A stretch of 64,000 nucleotides of DNA from Rhizopus arrhizus (taxonomy: Eukaryota > Mucoromycota > Mucoromycetes > Mucorales > Rhizopodaceae): NCBI GenBank assembly GCA_024220505.1, contig JAKZZE010000020.1, positions 310,001 to 374,000 of the forward strand, in the 5' to 3' direction. The notes under the pieces were generated by a model, which saw only the letters and a program-made list of their open reading frames with translations, was not told where the DNA came from and searched no databases. This document shows, one piece after another, positions 33,420-45,686 of the stretch (within the stretch, counting starts at the first letter, position 1; each line of letters opens with the position of its first letter). A program made the translations under genes and the position numbers.

Positions 33420-34196
33420 GTCGTTCCACTCTCAGATTAAGGCTTTTTTTTATTACTTTTTAGCCGAGTTTAATAATACATGCAAAATGTTTGCAAATAA
33501 ATATAAAGGATTTGATTAAAAGTATCCCTAGTTTGCGTGGTCAGTATTTCCTGTTCGAATAATTGTTATTTTTTAAGTTTTCTCTACAAATGGTCCAAAC
33601 CGGTTCAATCCAATTTGAGCTCTGGAGAATAGAGGAGGTAGTTAGACATAGACACAACCATAGCTTTCAATGTATCTTTGAATATCGACGTGTTTATGAA
33701 TGGGCGTATTATCTATTACCAGATAATGCCCGTGAAATTGCTCATAGCAATCTATAGCATCTAAAACACTGCTTACGAAATTGAAATAATGGTCGGTAAC
33801 GTTACTGCCATTACTCTTTCCTGCTACTCTTGTACCACCAAATGCCTTTCTTTTTTTTTTCGATGGTCCTATTACTCGTGGTCGTCTTACACTTACATTT
33901 ACAACACCGCAAGGAGAAATGCATCCCAAGATAGTTGTTACCTTTACCTTTGTTTTAGGCACTTTTACGACAGCACAAGTTCCTTTTCTTGGCCATAAAA
34001 AGTTGTGCTTCAAATTGATATGAAAGACTGCTTCATCTATAAACATACAATTATTCGTGAAATCCAAATCAGTTTTCGTCCATCTTTTCACCTAGTTATA
34101 CTGTTCCTCAATCTTCTCAGGGTCATCCCTCTCAACAGATTGTAGATGGGTGTGTTTGAATATGATTCTGCTTTTTTTCGTTAACAAACTTATATA

Positions 34197-34240
<44 letters not shown>

Positions 34241-34740
34241 ATTTCTAGCTTTCTGAATTCGACAGTCAATATCTCAAGTATACCATCCAGCACAACAGAA
34301 TCTGTGTTTTCATCTGTCCACTCGATCAAAAAGCCTTTATGATTGTCAGTTAGAGCAAGGGGCTTACCCACTAGTCTTTCACTATCAGCTAATTTTTGGA
34401 TATAGTCTTGTGGGAGCCTTTTCATCCTTTGCCACTCAGTTTTGTGTCATACTCACGTTAATATTCAGATTGAGAGTCGCAGCACGGATACTCGTTCCTT
34501 TTTATTTGACAAGTATAAAAAGCTGTTCCTTTTCGGGCATCCTTGTAATATTCATATGATCTTTTTGTCTTTCCAATAGAGTTTTCAGCCGAAAGTTCTT
34601 TCTCAGACGACTTCTTCTTACTCCTTCTCTCTCTAATCTCTTTCTCAAGTGGTTTCATGTTCATGTAAGTGTCGAAATCTGTCACGTTTTCTGCTGGGTA
34701 AGCTTCATTATCAACCTCCATTTCAAATTTCAACCCTTCA
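33420..34740 (-). mobile_element. Tc1/IS630-like element, copy B, decayed
   Basis: The outer end GTCGTTCCACTCTCAG, next to TA at 33418-33419, resembles the tip of the 24.8-26.5 kb element. The minus-strand transposase is at 34733-33600: an N-terminal Lys/Arg-rich DNA-binding part, then a catalytic part with NNCMFIDEAVFHIN (first Asp), LVIDNTPIHKHVD (second Asp) and the expected third site disrupted by stops near 33640. A T-run of about 37 (34201-34237) is expanded within the coding region. The other end is not visible because the element abuts the OYE copy C arm. A second copy, in opposite orientation, is at 53437-54610. Confidence 0.8.
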
Positions 34741-34903
34741 TTCCATTTATCATTGAATTGTTTTCTCAGGCCATCACTGTTATAAAATCATTCATTTTGT
34801 GTAATTAGTTGTAAAAATATTAGAGATGCGCGAAGTTTTAATTTTTAGAGTACGTGAATTTATACTTTTCAACAGTGTCAAATTTTATTTTTCTGAGCGT
34901 AAA

Positions 34904-36500
34904 CTTTTATTTTGAAAGTAAATTTTATTTTACTAAATGTGTAATTTTTCAATCTAGTGTATTATACAATATGAAGAGGAAAATTAAATGCTTAGAATGC
35001 ATATTGACCACGTTCATACTGGTTAGCCCAGACATTACTGACACCAAGCTCATGAGCAGCATGGTTCAACCAGCCGCTGTTGTTCAAATGGGCACGCCCA
35101 ACCAAGATATAATCAGCCTTGTCTTCTTTTAAGATGGCTTCAGCATCCTTAGGATCAATAATTCTACCAACAGCAGCAGTAGCAATGTTAGCTTGGTGTT
35201 TAATAGCATTAGCCATTTCAACCTGGTAGAGATTTGCGGTAGCATATATAGGATAAGCAGTTTTAGCACGGTTACCGCCACCAGAAACATCAATCACATC
35301 AACACCGATCTTCTTCAATAACTTGACATATTCAATGGATTGATAAATGTCCCAGCCTTCTTCATCGCGTTCCATGGTGTCAAGATGTTTAAAGTCAGTA
35401 CCAGAGATACGGACCCAGAAAGGCTTGTGTTCAGGCCACACTTTGCGAACAGCTTCAATCACCTCAAGTGGGTAACGCATACGGTTTTCTAAAGATCCAC
35501 CATAGATATCAGTACGCTTGTTAGAATGACCAGACAAAAAGCTTTGCAATAAGTAACTAGTCGTTTGATTTAGTAAATAAAATTCATTTTCAATTGACAA
35601 ACTCTCTTTCTTACCCGTGTGCATTATGAATTTCGAGAACTTCAATACCAGCCTTATCAGCACGAATAGCAGCATCAACCCATTTTTGTTTTATAGCTTC
35701 TAATTCAGGAATAGTCAAAGCATGAGGCTTGCCGTGCGCCTCATCAAAGGGAACCTCGGAAGGACCAACGATATCATTAGGCCACCCTCCCTCTGATTCA
35801 GGGACAAATTTATATCCGTTCCATAAGGAAGACATGTTGGCCTTGCGACCAGCATGAGCCAATTGAATAGCAGGGATAGTGCCCTGGGATCTGATCAAGT
35901 CAACAATACGTTTAAGAGGAGCAATGTGTTCATCTGACCATAAACCAGCATCATGAGGAGAGATACGACCTCGAGGTTCAACAGCAGTAGCCTCAATAAT
36001 GATGGCAGCAACACCCTTGAAGGCAAAGGAGGCATAATGAGCCAAGTGAAATTCGTTAAAGAAGCCATCTGTACTACTGTACATACACATAGGAGGTATA
36101 ATAATGCGATTCTTGTAAGTGACAGACTTGTTTGTCAGAGGAGAAAAGAGCTTACTCTTTTCGACATTCACGGCTTTACCAACTTCGGAGTTAAGGGCTT
36201 GAGGTTGAACAGTACCTAAAGACATTTTTTAATCTATATTTCTTTGTTAAATCGAAAAGTGTGAACCTCTTTTATATCTGATTGCTTATTAATAAATTCT
36301 GTATTGAAAGAAATATCTGACTTTAAATGTATTACAAATACAAAGCTGTGACGCTACTTTTGGATTTACTCTTCTACTAGTTAGATCCTCTTATTCATTC
36401 TTTTGTTAGTAAGCAAAAAATAAGTAAATAAAAGCAAACTCTTTTATTATTCTACAAGTATAAAAGTAGATATTACGCTATATTGAAAAATTACTCGTTC
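34904..36500 (-). repeat. OYE inverted-repeat arm (copy C), partner of 38813-40404
   Basis: The arm contains a complete OYE gene with its promoter and 3' flank. It matches 38813-40404 in reverse orientation with few differences. The promoter-side break, TTACTCGTTCTTTGGTCGC at about 36500, joins straight into the middle of the ADH fragment. The 3' side ends at TTTACTTTCAAAATAAAA near 34904, followed by a short repeat shared with 38694-38830 and 54370-54475. Confidence 0.9.
34992..36225 (-). CDS. Old Yellow Enzyme-like flavin oxidoreductase, copy C
   Basis: FMN-dependent, NADPH-using ene-reductase of the YqjM-like branch, expected to reduce activated C=C bonds of enals, enones or nitro compounds. 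Exon 1 is 36225-35615, the intron 35614-35557 (58 nt, GT-AG), and exon 2 35556-34992, for 391 residues. Signatures are PPMCMYSS (about residue 44), IQLAHAGRKA, EIHNAHGYLLQSFLS spanning the intron at residue 204, NKRTDIYGGSLENRMRYP and DYILVGRAHLNNSGW near the C-terminus. The His pair of EIHNAHG and the following Tyr are the substrate-binding residues of the family. The encoded protein is identical to that of copy B at 39084-40317. A TATA box (inverted, near 36269-36279) is retained. Confidence 0.9.
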
Positions 36501-37110
36501 TTTGGTCGCTTCCGGTGTCACTGTTTGGGATTTGCTTTATGGATCTGGAAACCCTTTTATCGCAGGTCAAATTGTCTTGATGCTGGGTACTGGTGGTGTT
36601 TCAATTACAGATCTTATCTTAGCAAAAGCTGCTGGTGCTGTTACAATCATTATTTCTAGTTCTGATGAGAAGCTTAAGTAAGTTAAAGAAAAATATGGTG
36701 CTGATTATGGTATCAACTACAACAAAACGCCTGATTGGGAAAAGGAAGTCTTGAAGATTACAAACGGTGAGGGTGTTGATTTTGTATTTGAAAATGGTGG
36801 CAACGGTACGATTGTAAAATCAATCTTGTCTACTAAGACTAAAGGTCAAGTTTGTCTCATTGGCTTTTTGGAACAGACAAAGGAATTTCCTGATGTTGTT
36901 TCTTCAATTTTGACCAAGTCCGTTACCGTACGTGGTATTTATGTTGGTTCTAAGCAATTGGCTGAACAACTTATTCAGTTTGTTCACGCCAAAAAAGTCC
37001 ATGTGCCTGTTGGAAAAGTTTTTGGATTTTCTCAAGAAGAAGTTCTTGCTGGCTATAATAATGTCAAGTCTCAAAAACAAATTGGAAAGACAGTCATCAA
37101 GGTTGATTAA
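36501..37110 (+). pseudogene. MDR alcohol dehydrogenase copy 2, 5'-truncated with a stop
   Basis: This starts abruptly in the middle of the gene, at the codons for the TGVTVWDSLYGSG region, and runs to the normal stop TAA at 37108-37110. A TAA at about 36679-36681 replaces the Tyr codon in KLKYVKEKYGAD. The C-terminal 119 residues from MKITNGEGVDF onward are open and nearly identical to copies 1 and 3. No promoter or N-terminal GroES-like domain is present, so it cannot make an enzyme. It abuts the promoter side of OYE copy C. Confidence 0.9.
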
Positions 37111-37219
37111 ATATGATTTTAAGTATTGTCTATAATAAAGCTATATTACTTGACTTTTAATGCTTCTATTTTACTATTATTTTTGGTTTAATTATATTTT
37201 AATCGAATTCTATTTGTTG

Positions 37220-37751
37220 CACATGTTTATAGTGGGATTATAAAAACAGATATTCAATAATAAGCTAAATATGCTTATGAAACAACTGTTATACAATATT
37301 ACTTCTCATTATTATTATTACTATTATTATTATCATTTTGCTTAACAGGGATGCCTTATTCTCATCGCTTATTATATTTGGCTGTATTTTCGAATCTATA
37401 GTGTCCAAATAGAATTTGTCTGACTTATTAATATCACATCAGTTGCAGGTTTCACAAATTGAGCTGGCTTTGGCGGTGTCCATATTCGCTTCCAATTCTA
37501 CTTAGGTCATAAACTTATCATTAAAACAAAACTTATTCCTTTAGACGAAATTGATGATGAAAATAAATAAGATAATAATAATAATAAAGAAAAGAAATCT
37601 GCGTGTCACTGCTTACTTGTTTTTTGTATTATAGGTCTGGATATTGATCACATCACTCGATTTGATACTGAGGAGGAAAGCCAAGAAGAACAAAAATCAC
37701 CTCACTGGAAGCATGTTATAGCCTGGTTTACACAAAAGATAAATCTTTAAG
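37220..37751 (+). pseudogene. C-terminal fragment of an unidentified gene (also at 53055-53436)
   Basis: Downstream of ADH copies 2 and 3 the same plus-strand segment encodes pieces such as SYSHRLLDLAVFSNL, IALVWLINITSVAGFT and, after an in-frame TGA, AGFGGVHIRFQFYLGH then KTKLIPLDEIDDENK. In this copy a probable last exon follows, after TTTTTTGTATTATAG: 37636-37751, encoding LDIDHITRFDTEEESQEEQK and ending KINL. Hydrophobic runs suggest a membrane protein. I do not recognise it. The shared TGA in both copies indicates a relic carried with the ADH duplication. Confidence 0.5.
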
Positions 37752-38029
37752 GCTGTACATTATTTAACGATATGTTTTTAATAAACAAACAGCTTTATAT
37801 ATATATATGTATAAATTACTTCAGATTTCCTTGAAGCTGTATTTTATTTTAACAAAATATACATGTCAGCCTTGAAAATATGCGTCAATAAAAAGTCAAC
37901 GTTCCTTCCCCCTCCAAAAAAAAAAAGAAAAAAAGATAATATAGACTTATATACCTGTAGTGATCATCTTGTACTAAATTACATATATTTATCTGCACGT
38001 AAATATATATTATTATTACACTTTAATAA
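37752..38029. other. AT-rich spacer with A-run
   Basis: Short TATA microsatellites and an A-run at 37917-37935. No gene recognised. Confidence 0.5.
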
Positions 38030-39032
38030 ACTTATGTTATCAAATTGGTTAATAGATCAGTAAATAATCCACGTAAAATTAGACGCTTTAACTGCGTTAT
38101 TCTTTTGAGTAATGTATATGATTTCGAAATAGAAACATACTCATACTTCAATATATGCACATTATTAGAAGTACTATACGTAATAATGCACATCTAAGAG
38201 AGTTATTTATACTAGATAAAGTATATGGATATATAGAAAATCAATTTTATTATACGCGTATACAAAGCATTTATATCAATAAAGGCAGAAACGATTTGTG
38301 ATTTCATATTATTTTTTATTTTTATTTTATTTTCTTGTTTGACTACATTGAATTAATTGAGCTGAAATCGAAAAGGTACAAGTTTATAATTAGTAGTTAT
38401 TAAATAGATACTAGCTATTAAACGTGAAAAAAAAATACCAAAAAAATACTACCAGCAGCTGAAGCAGCCATTATTTTGAAGATGGTGATTAATAAAAAGC
38501 AATGCTAATAATAAAGCTATACAGATCAAAATCAATTTTAATATTATTCCCAAAATACTGCTTTCTAAATTATATATACTCTACGGATATGTTTGCATTA
38601 AAGTACGCATATTAAAAACACATGCAGTTAGAATATGCGTGCACAAACTATATCAATTGTATACCAAGCATACTTGGATTCTAAGTAAAAATACACAAAG
38701 TTTTAGTTCTTAAAGTGCGTAATTTTAGATCTTTCGAAAGTGCCAAATTTTATTTTTTCTGAGCATAAACTTTTATTTTGAAAATGCGTTAAATTTTGTT
38801 TTCCAAATGTACGAGTAATTTTTCAATATAGCGTAATATCTACTTTTTTACTTGTAGAATAATAAAAGAGTTTGCTTTTATTTATTTATTTTTTGTTTAC
38901 TAACAAAAGAATGAATAAGAGGATCTAACTAGTAGAAGAGTAAATCCAAAAGTAGCGTCACAGCTTTGTATTTGTAATACATTTAAAGTCAGATATTTCT
39001 TTCAATACAGAATTTATTAATAAGCAATCAGA

Positions 39033-39040
39033 TATAAAAG
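39033..39040 (+). promoter_or_regulatory. TATA box of OYE copy B
   Basis: TATAAAAG lies about 45 bp upstream of the ATG, conserved in all three OYE copies. Confidence 0.6.
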
Positions 39041-39083
39041 AGGTTCACACTTTTCGATTTAACAAAGAAATATAGATTAAAAA

Positions 39084-40317
39084 ATGTCTTTAGGTACTGT
39101 TCAACCTCAAGCCCTTAACTCCGAAGTTGGTAAAGCCGTGAATGTCGAAAAGAGTAAGCTCTTTTCTCCTCTGACAAACAAGTCTGTCACTTACAAGAAT
39201 CGCATTATTATACCTCCTATGTGTATGTACAGTAGTACAGATGGCTTCTTTAACGAATTTCACTTGGCTCATTATGCCTCCTTTGCCTTCAAGGGTGTTG
39301 CTGCCATCATTATTGAGGCTACTGCTGTTGAACCTCGAGGTCGTATCTCTCCTCATGATGCTGGTTTATGGTCAGATGAACACATTGCTCCTCTTAAACG
39401 TATTGTTGACTTGATCAGATCCCAGGGCACTATCCCTGCTATTCAATTGGCTCATGCTGGTCGCAAGGCCAACATGTCTTCCTTATGGAACGGATATAAA
39501 TTTGTCCCTGAATCAGAGGGAGGGTGGCCTAATGATATCGTTGGTCCTTCCGAGGTTCCCTTTGATGAGGCGCACGGCAAGCCTCATGCTTTGACTATTC
39601 CTGAATTAGAAGCTATAAAACAAAAATGGGTTGATGCTGCTATTCGTGCTGATAAGGCTGGTATTGAAGTTCTCGAAATTCATAATGCACACGGGTAAGA
39701 AAGAGAGTTTGTCAATTGAAAATGAATTTTATTTACTAAATCAAACGACTAGTTACTTATTGCAAAGCTTTTTGTCTGGTCATTCTAACAAGCGTACTGA
39801 TATCTATGGTGGATCTTTAGAAAACCGTATGCGTTACCCACTTGAGGTGATTGAAGCTGTTCGCAAAGTGTGGCCTGAACACAAGCCTTTCTGGGTCCGT
39901 ATCTCTGGTACTGACTTTAAACATCTTGACACCATGGAACGCGATGAAGAAGGCTGGGACATTTATCAATCCATTGAATATGTCAAGTTATTGAAGAAGA
40001 TCGGTGTTGATGTGATTGATGTTTCTGGTGGCGGTAACCGTGCTAAAACTGCTTATCCTATATATGCTACCGCAAATCTCTACCAGGTTGAAATGGCTAA
40101 TGCTATTAAACACCAAGCTAACATTGCTACTGCTGCTGTTGGTAGAATTATTGATCCTAAGGATGCTGAAGCCATCTTAAAAGAAGACAAGGCTGATTAT
40201 ATCTTGGTTGGGCGTGCCCATTTGAACAACAGCGGCTGGTTGAACCATGCTGCTCATGAGCTTGGTGTCAGTAATGTCTGGGCTAACCAGTATGAACGTG
40301 GTCAGTATGCATTCTAA
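39084..40317 (+). CDS. Old Yellow Enzyme-like flavin oxidoreductase, copy B
   Basis: Exon 1 is 39084-39694, the intron 39695-39752, and exon 2 39753-40317. It encodes 391 residues with no defect and is identical in protein sequence to copy C. The FMN-binding TIM-barrel motifs are as in that copy (PPMCMYSS, HAGRKANMSS, EIHNAHG, YGGSLENR, AAVGRIIDP, LVGRAHLNNSG). Compared with copy A it keeps Glu where A has a stop. Full-length inverted identity with C over gene and flanks suggests recent duplication or gene conversion. Likely a cytosolic NADPH ene-reductase; the physiological substrate is unknown. Confidence 0.9.
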
Positions 40318-40453
40318 GCATTTAATTTTCCTCTTCATATTGTATAATACACTAGATTGAAAAATTACACATTTAGTAAAATAAAATTTACTTTCAAAAT
40401 AAAAATGTTGGTAGAACAAAGTCGAATAACATGAAGTTCCTTCGCATATCCAA

Positions 40454-41365
40454 ATGCATCACGATGATCCAACCAATCATCGCCTGCTTTGTTCCAGAAC
40501 CGACAACAACCATCCCACGGCAGATACTCCACACTCTACAAACGCAATGAGTTCTGCTGCTATATGGCAATTTTTGGAGCTTATTCCAAAAACACCAGAA
40601 GTGCGAACATCACAGCTTTTGAGGACAAAGATGTCAAAGCTTTATCCTGTCAGCTTCGTAATGGCAAGAGACAGAGCCTGCACAATAAGAGTTGAGGTTG
40701 ATTCTTTTACACTTATTGGAACATCCATCTTATCAGCCGAAAGCAGCGTATATCGAGTCTCGTTAGATGTGCTGCTTATTCTAAGACCTTCTGAACTTAG
40801 TCCTATGACCCAAGAAGTTTTTAATCAATACGGCAAAGCGCTACATATAGGTTTTTACCTTGATCCAAAAACGGAACTTTTCTTTAGAAAAGGGTATGCT
40901 ATATTAGACATAACCAAAGATGCCAATCAGCTGTATCGCAATCTGACACATGAGATTTTTCTCGGCCGTCAACGAGTAATCCTTGCAATATGGAGAGGCA
41001 TGAAAAAACACTATTTCTGCTGTCATAAACCTGGACACACTAAGTCGACCCGTCCACGACTTCAACGATAGAAAGTCAAAAGATGCAACGCTTATAATAG
41101 AGTGGAACACCTTACTTGCGACTGTCCCAAGACAGGTTCATCTTTAATAGGAGACAAGCGGACAAGATTTACTGCCACAATAACTATTGAATCTGCTTCT
41201 AATTCATGGCTTTCCGCCATAATGATCGTCAGATCCCCAAATTCAAAATCTGAACATATCGATGTTGACCTATCTTCTGCTGCTTCGAAATGTGCTCTTA
41301 AAGATCATGCGGCCTCTACTAATGGGGAGAACACCTTCAATTCTAAGGCGTCAATAACTACATAA
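40454..41365 (+). pseudogene. LINE ORF1 fragment, older element, copy B
   Basis: Paralogue of 10281-11240. The first zinc knuckle is kept as CCHKPGHTKS but the following Cys is changed to Arg (STRPRL). The frame stops at 41069-41071, and the second knuckle (Cys changed in CNAYNR) is damaged. It is more decayed than copy A. Confidence 0.75.
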
Positions 41366-41739
41366 ACTTGAACGACAGTGATCATAGTGTGATATCCCAT
41401 ATATTTTAAACATGATTCATATTCAATTTATAAGAAATCAGAGTAGTGAATGCTTTACAAAGATTTATTACAGCCTTTTCTCTATTATTCGGTCATAACT
41501 AATTCCACTCTTTTAACTCAATACAAATTGTTTTAATATAGCTCCTGATGCAATGACACATAAATAAAAAGTAGGTCTACTTAAGAAATAATTATAAACA
41601 GTCTACCTTCATAACTAGATATAGATCTTCATGTTAAAATTTATTCATACTATATCTACATCTATAATTAATTAAAGCATCTTGAAAAGGATTTAATTGA
41701 ATCTTCATGAAGATAATATAAATACCAGATACAATGATA

Positions 41740-44700
41740 TTAAAGCGACCATTAATGTTAATCGAGACCCGATTACCAAAGAAGAGCCCAATAATATAGC
41801 TTACCAAGACCAAAGGAAAGCCGAATTTCAGCATGACAGCTCGTAAATAAGAAGGATGTACTTGTTCATATGCTTTCTCCTGATCCAAGAGAAATGCAAT
41901 GTCGTTTCAATTGCACCGCCGAACATGCTCCATAACCATGTTGAGGACCAGCCCATTTTCTGCAATAAAATGGTTTGGCATAAAACCCGTTTGACAACGA
42001 TTGATGATAGAAGAGGTCACTTGTCTCGTTCGAGAATTGATGATCTGGGTGTAAACTTTGGCGTCGCAATTGATCAAAGAAATAGGTCGTCAATTTTTTA
42101 AGCTAGTTAAGTCGCCTTTTTTTACTAGTAATCTTACCCTCAATTTCTGTCAAGAAGTAGGTAATGTGTATGAACTGAGTGCTTGATTGTATACCTCCAA
42201 CACCAGGTCTTGCAAAGGGGTATATCAAAATAGTTGGTATAGGAAAGCATAACTGTTAAGGATACATAAGATTATAGTCACTTTATTTTAGTAAAAGGAA
42301 TCAGATATGATCCTGAATAATATGTTGACATAACTTGGAATCATTTATAACATTATTCCCAACACAGATCAATAAAATACTTTGATTAGATTTTTATATT
42401 AAGCTTTATTCATATTAACTTCACATAGTCAAATAAGATGACATGGTTGTAATATAGTTTAGTGATAGTATGAGCATGTTGAATAAGGAATGACGATTAC
42501 TTACCGGATCATCATTAGTCATGAAAACATTTATCCTGACTGAGATATTATTGTTAACAATGATATCCAATCACGGAACTAAAAGTCTTTATATTCATCC
42601 GTACCGTCTCCTTAAATAGTTATATCTGAAACCATCCCAATAGCATAATTGACAATACAAGCTAGGAACAGGCTAAACTAATAATTAGAAATAGTAATCA
42701 TCTATTCTGTCAAATTGATTATAAATCTGTCCTAATTCTTTATCCGTATCATGTCTATAAATACTCTCACTTTTTACATGTAGAATTTATTTTTTTATCT
42801 AATCTGATGATAGTTATCTTAACTTAATAAAGAGATACCAAGTTCTAACAGTATTTCTTTATCTTTGATTGCTATATTATATTTACCTAAAACTCCCCTT
42901 TCCTAAACAATAACCGAGGCCATCTTCCCCAGGGCTGCTGACTTTATTTTCTACTCGAGCTGTCTCATGAATAATTTTGTCAATGGTGATCGGCTCCAGA
43001 AGGTGGTCTGTGTGACCATCAGTCAATTGAGGCAAAAGTTGAATGTCAGCAAGATATTGTTCCACTTGATGGCCATCGACCGGGTCGGTGGTAAGTAGAA
43101 ACCAATAAAACTGTTGGGCAACGGGAAGCATCCAATAAATACTCTCTACTGGCGCTGTAAAATCATTTAGACGTAAAGCGGTGATATGCTGCTCGACGAT
43201 ACGTTGGCGATAAAGGTTCCCCAAATACTTGACTAATTTCTCACCTGCTTTCTGCCAACGGACGTTAGCCTTTAGGGCAAGGGTTTCCGAAAGCTCTTGT
43301 TGTAGCGACGCTATTTGATGATCCAGAATAGTTAAATGTTGTAAACGAGTATCCAGAGAAGGCTAGTTACACAAAAACCTATTCCTGTCGCTTTGTAATT
43401 GTCATATTATCTTTTTGCACCAATCGCTGTAATCAATCGCAAAAGTATGTGTCATTTTTTTTTGGCTTGTGTCTTGACAAATTCCCATTTCTTTTGAGCA
43501 TTCCATCCAGAATGTATTTTCAATAAGATATCATCTAAATGTTGTCGGAGATATTATTGGTAAGCAGACTTGCGAGTCAGAAGTGGGTTTCCCCGCCACA
43601 AACCAGGACCTGAAGGTGAGGGATCAAGACAGCAGGTAGCCGAGAGCAATGAGTGGTCAGTCCATGATTCATCCGGCTTATGTAAGTTGCTTTCGATAAT
43701 TTGAGTACGAAATGCCTGATCGACAAAGATATAGTCAATTGTAGAGTAAGTAGTTTCATTTCTCCTAAAAGTAGGGAGCTCATAAAGATCATCGTTCATT
43801 AAGACGTTATAAAAATTATCGTCCAAGAAAGAATCCCATTGAAGTGATGTCTGCGATGATAAATGAGGTTGTAAATAAGAGTAGTTGAAATCCCCAGTAA
43901 TGAAAAGACGATCGAGAATGATATCCAGATCTTGATTGTGTAATAAATCAAGGATATGATCAAAGAACTGTTGGTGTTGTTGCTCGGAAGTGGCGGGGGA
44001 ATGGAGTACAAGCAACCAGAAAGGTGCCAAGACATTGTAAGGATAATTCCATCGTTTTCAGGGACCAAGTTATCAGAGAATATAAAGAAAGGACTGAAAG
44101 AGACAATACCAAAGTGACGAGTCCACATAGAATAGCGGGCTTGAAATTGAGTATTGATTATAGAAAGCGTATTAGCTGAAACATGTGTTTCTTGGAATGC
44201 CATAACGTCAAATCATAAGGAGAGTAAGTATCGTATGAATTTTGATTGTTTTTTTTTTTTTTTTTTTTTTTTTTTGGATTATTGGACTTCACCAAACTGT
44301 GACAACTCAGTGAAACAATATGCAGTAATAGGCGTTGAGACTTATTACTCATATTATTGTAGCATTAATTAGTAGGTCCTTCATCCGCTTGAGTGACGGG
44401 TGAGGAGGAGTCCATAGAAGAATCAGTAATCATGGTGTCGGTTTGACCGACTTGCATACTAACAGATGATACATAGATTGGTTCTTTAGGAGGAACTGAT
44501 TGGGATCGAGTGACAGGACGTTCGTAAGGCTTTTGTGCAGCATGAATTCGACAACACTTTGGTCCTGTCTTGCCAGGAGACACCGTAATGGGAGATGCAC
44601 TGGTTATAAGAGGGGTGGAAGGTACGATCGGTGAATTATGAGGGAGAGTTTCATCATAATGAATTTGATTTTCGGCATCGAGATAAGCATCTACATCTAT

Positions 44701-45686
44701 CGTGGGTGCGTCCGTAGTTTCGGAAGATTCAGTGATGGCGAGTGAAGTAGGAACCTGTTCAACAGATGATTGAATAGTAACACTAGTTTCTGGTTGTTTT
44801 TGAGCTCGTTTAGATGGCTTATCGCAAGTACATGAAGCAGCTATATGACCATCAATACCACAATTCCAACAGGAAGTTCCAGCAAGACGTTTAGGACAGT
44901 CCACTGCAACATGCCCTTCCTCATGACAATAACGACAGTAACGAAGCGTTTGGTTCCAAACTGCATAGAAATCTTGTTCAAGCTTTTCGTCTCTGGGATG
45001 AGGTGTGTCAATTGTTTAAACTTGGTATGCTGAGAAGAAACATTAAGAACAGCAAAACCGGTAAATATATAAGTATGCGTAGTAGGTTCCAACAGGAACC
45101 CTACATCAAGAAGTCTACCATAAACTTTTAAACTTTTTTTGTAAACCTTCTAATAAGCACTTTCTCCCAAAAAAGGCAAATTCGAAGGACGAAGACGGAT
45201 TAATTCTATCTGGCTATCGAGAGCCCTGCACGGAATAATGGTTGAACTATCAGCAAACTGAATACCATTGGTTAAAAAGTCATTTAAAGCTATATCATCA
45301 GGATCAAAATTGATCTCAGCAAACTTCATAGAACCTATTTGTTGAGTTATAACACCCACTCGAGAGGGATACTGTTTAGCAACCAAGCCTAAAAATACAA
45401 CTTTGAATTCTTTGCGTCTAGTCGTATCGACAAATACACTACCTGGGCCATGGACTAGGCACTAGATACTCGTCTTAAAAACTGCTGATCCTTTCATGCT
45501 AATTGTGTCGGATGCATTTGTTGAAGGAGTTGTCGAAGAAAGTAAAAATGATTTACGGTTTTTGGTCACCACCTATGCCCAACATCGCTTGGTTGAAGAG
45601 GATGTAGACAATGTTGCCTTAGATGTCAAGTAGGGTAACTCGGCTAAACCACCGTTCTTATTGAAATTATTGTTGTTGGAAAGAAC
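41740..45686 (-). mobile_element. LINE-B: decayed LINE related to the young one, split by a solo LTR
   Basis: Minus strand. ORF1 starts at 45686 (MVLSNNN) with broken frames. Zinc knuckles CRYCHEEGHVAVDC and CWNCGIDGHIAASC lie near 44960-44830. Endonuclease pieces: VSLSCHSLVKSNN, MAFQETHVS, LFITGDFNYSY, TYSTIDYIFVDQ and SWTDHSLLSA (44360-43554). RT begins at 43224-42910 and ends SSPGEDGLGY at the LTR insertion. It continues beyond it (42253-41740) with NWRPISLINCDAKVY-like and FLLDQEKAYEQVHPSY sequence. The catalytic YADD region and C-terminus are missing, so the element is 3'-truncated at the duplication boundary. A poly-T run (44251-44277) lies inside the endonuclease frame. Confidence 0.85.
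42254..42909 (-). mobile_element. Solo LTR, copy 2 (656 bp, inverted), target duplication ATAAC
   Basis: Reverse complement of the 26832-27492 LTR, with the same tips. ATAAC is present immediately on both sides (42249-42253 and 42910-42914). It interrupts the RT of LINE-B right after the SPGEDGLGY motif, and the LINE frame resumes on the far side. The LTR inserted after LINE-B and later lost its internal region by recombination. Confidence 0.92.

Larger units (their letters stand above)
38030..41735 (+). repeat. Segmental duplication, copy B (direct repeat of 7985-11575)
   Basis: It has the same order as copy A: AT-rich upstream, OYE gene, and LINE ORF1 fragment. A block of about 120 bp near 38694-38810 is present here and absent from copy A. 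The right edge is at ATATTAAAGCGACC, where it joins the truncated 3' end of the minus-strand LINE-B. Confidence 0.9.

Noticed and set aside
37312..37335. Trinucleotide repeats (ATT/TTA) near 37.3 and 53.15 kb considered as CRISPR-like or satellite
   Set aside because: Simple microsatellites carried in the duplicated ADH flank, no spacers.
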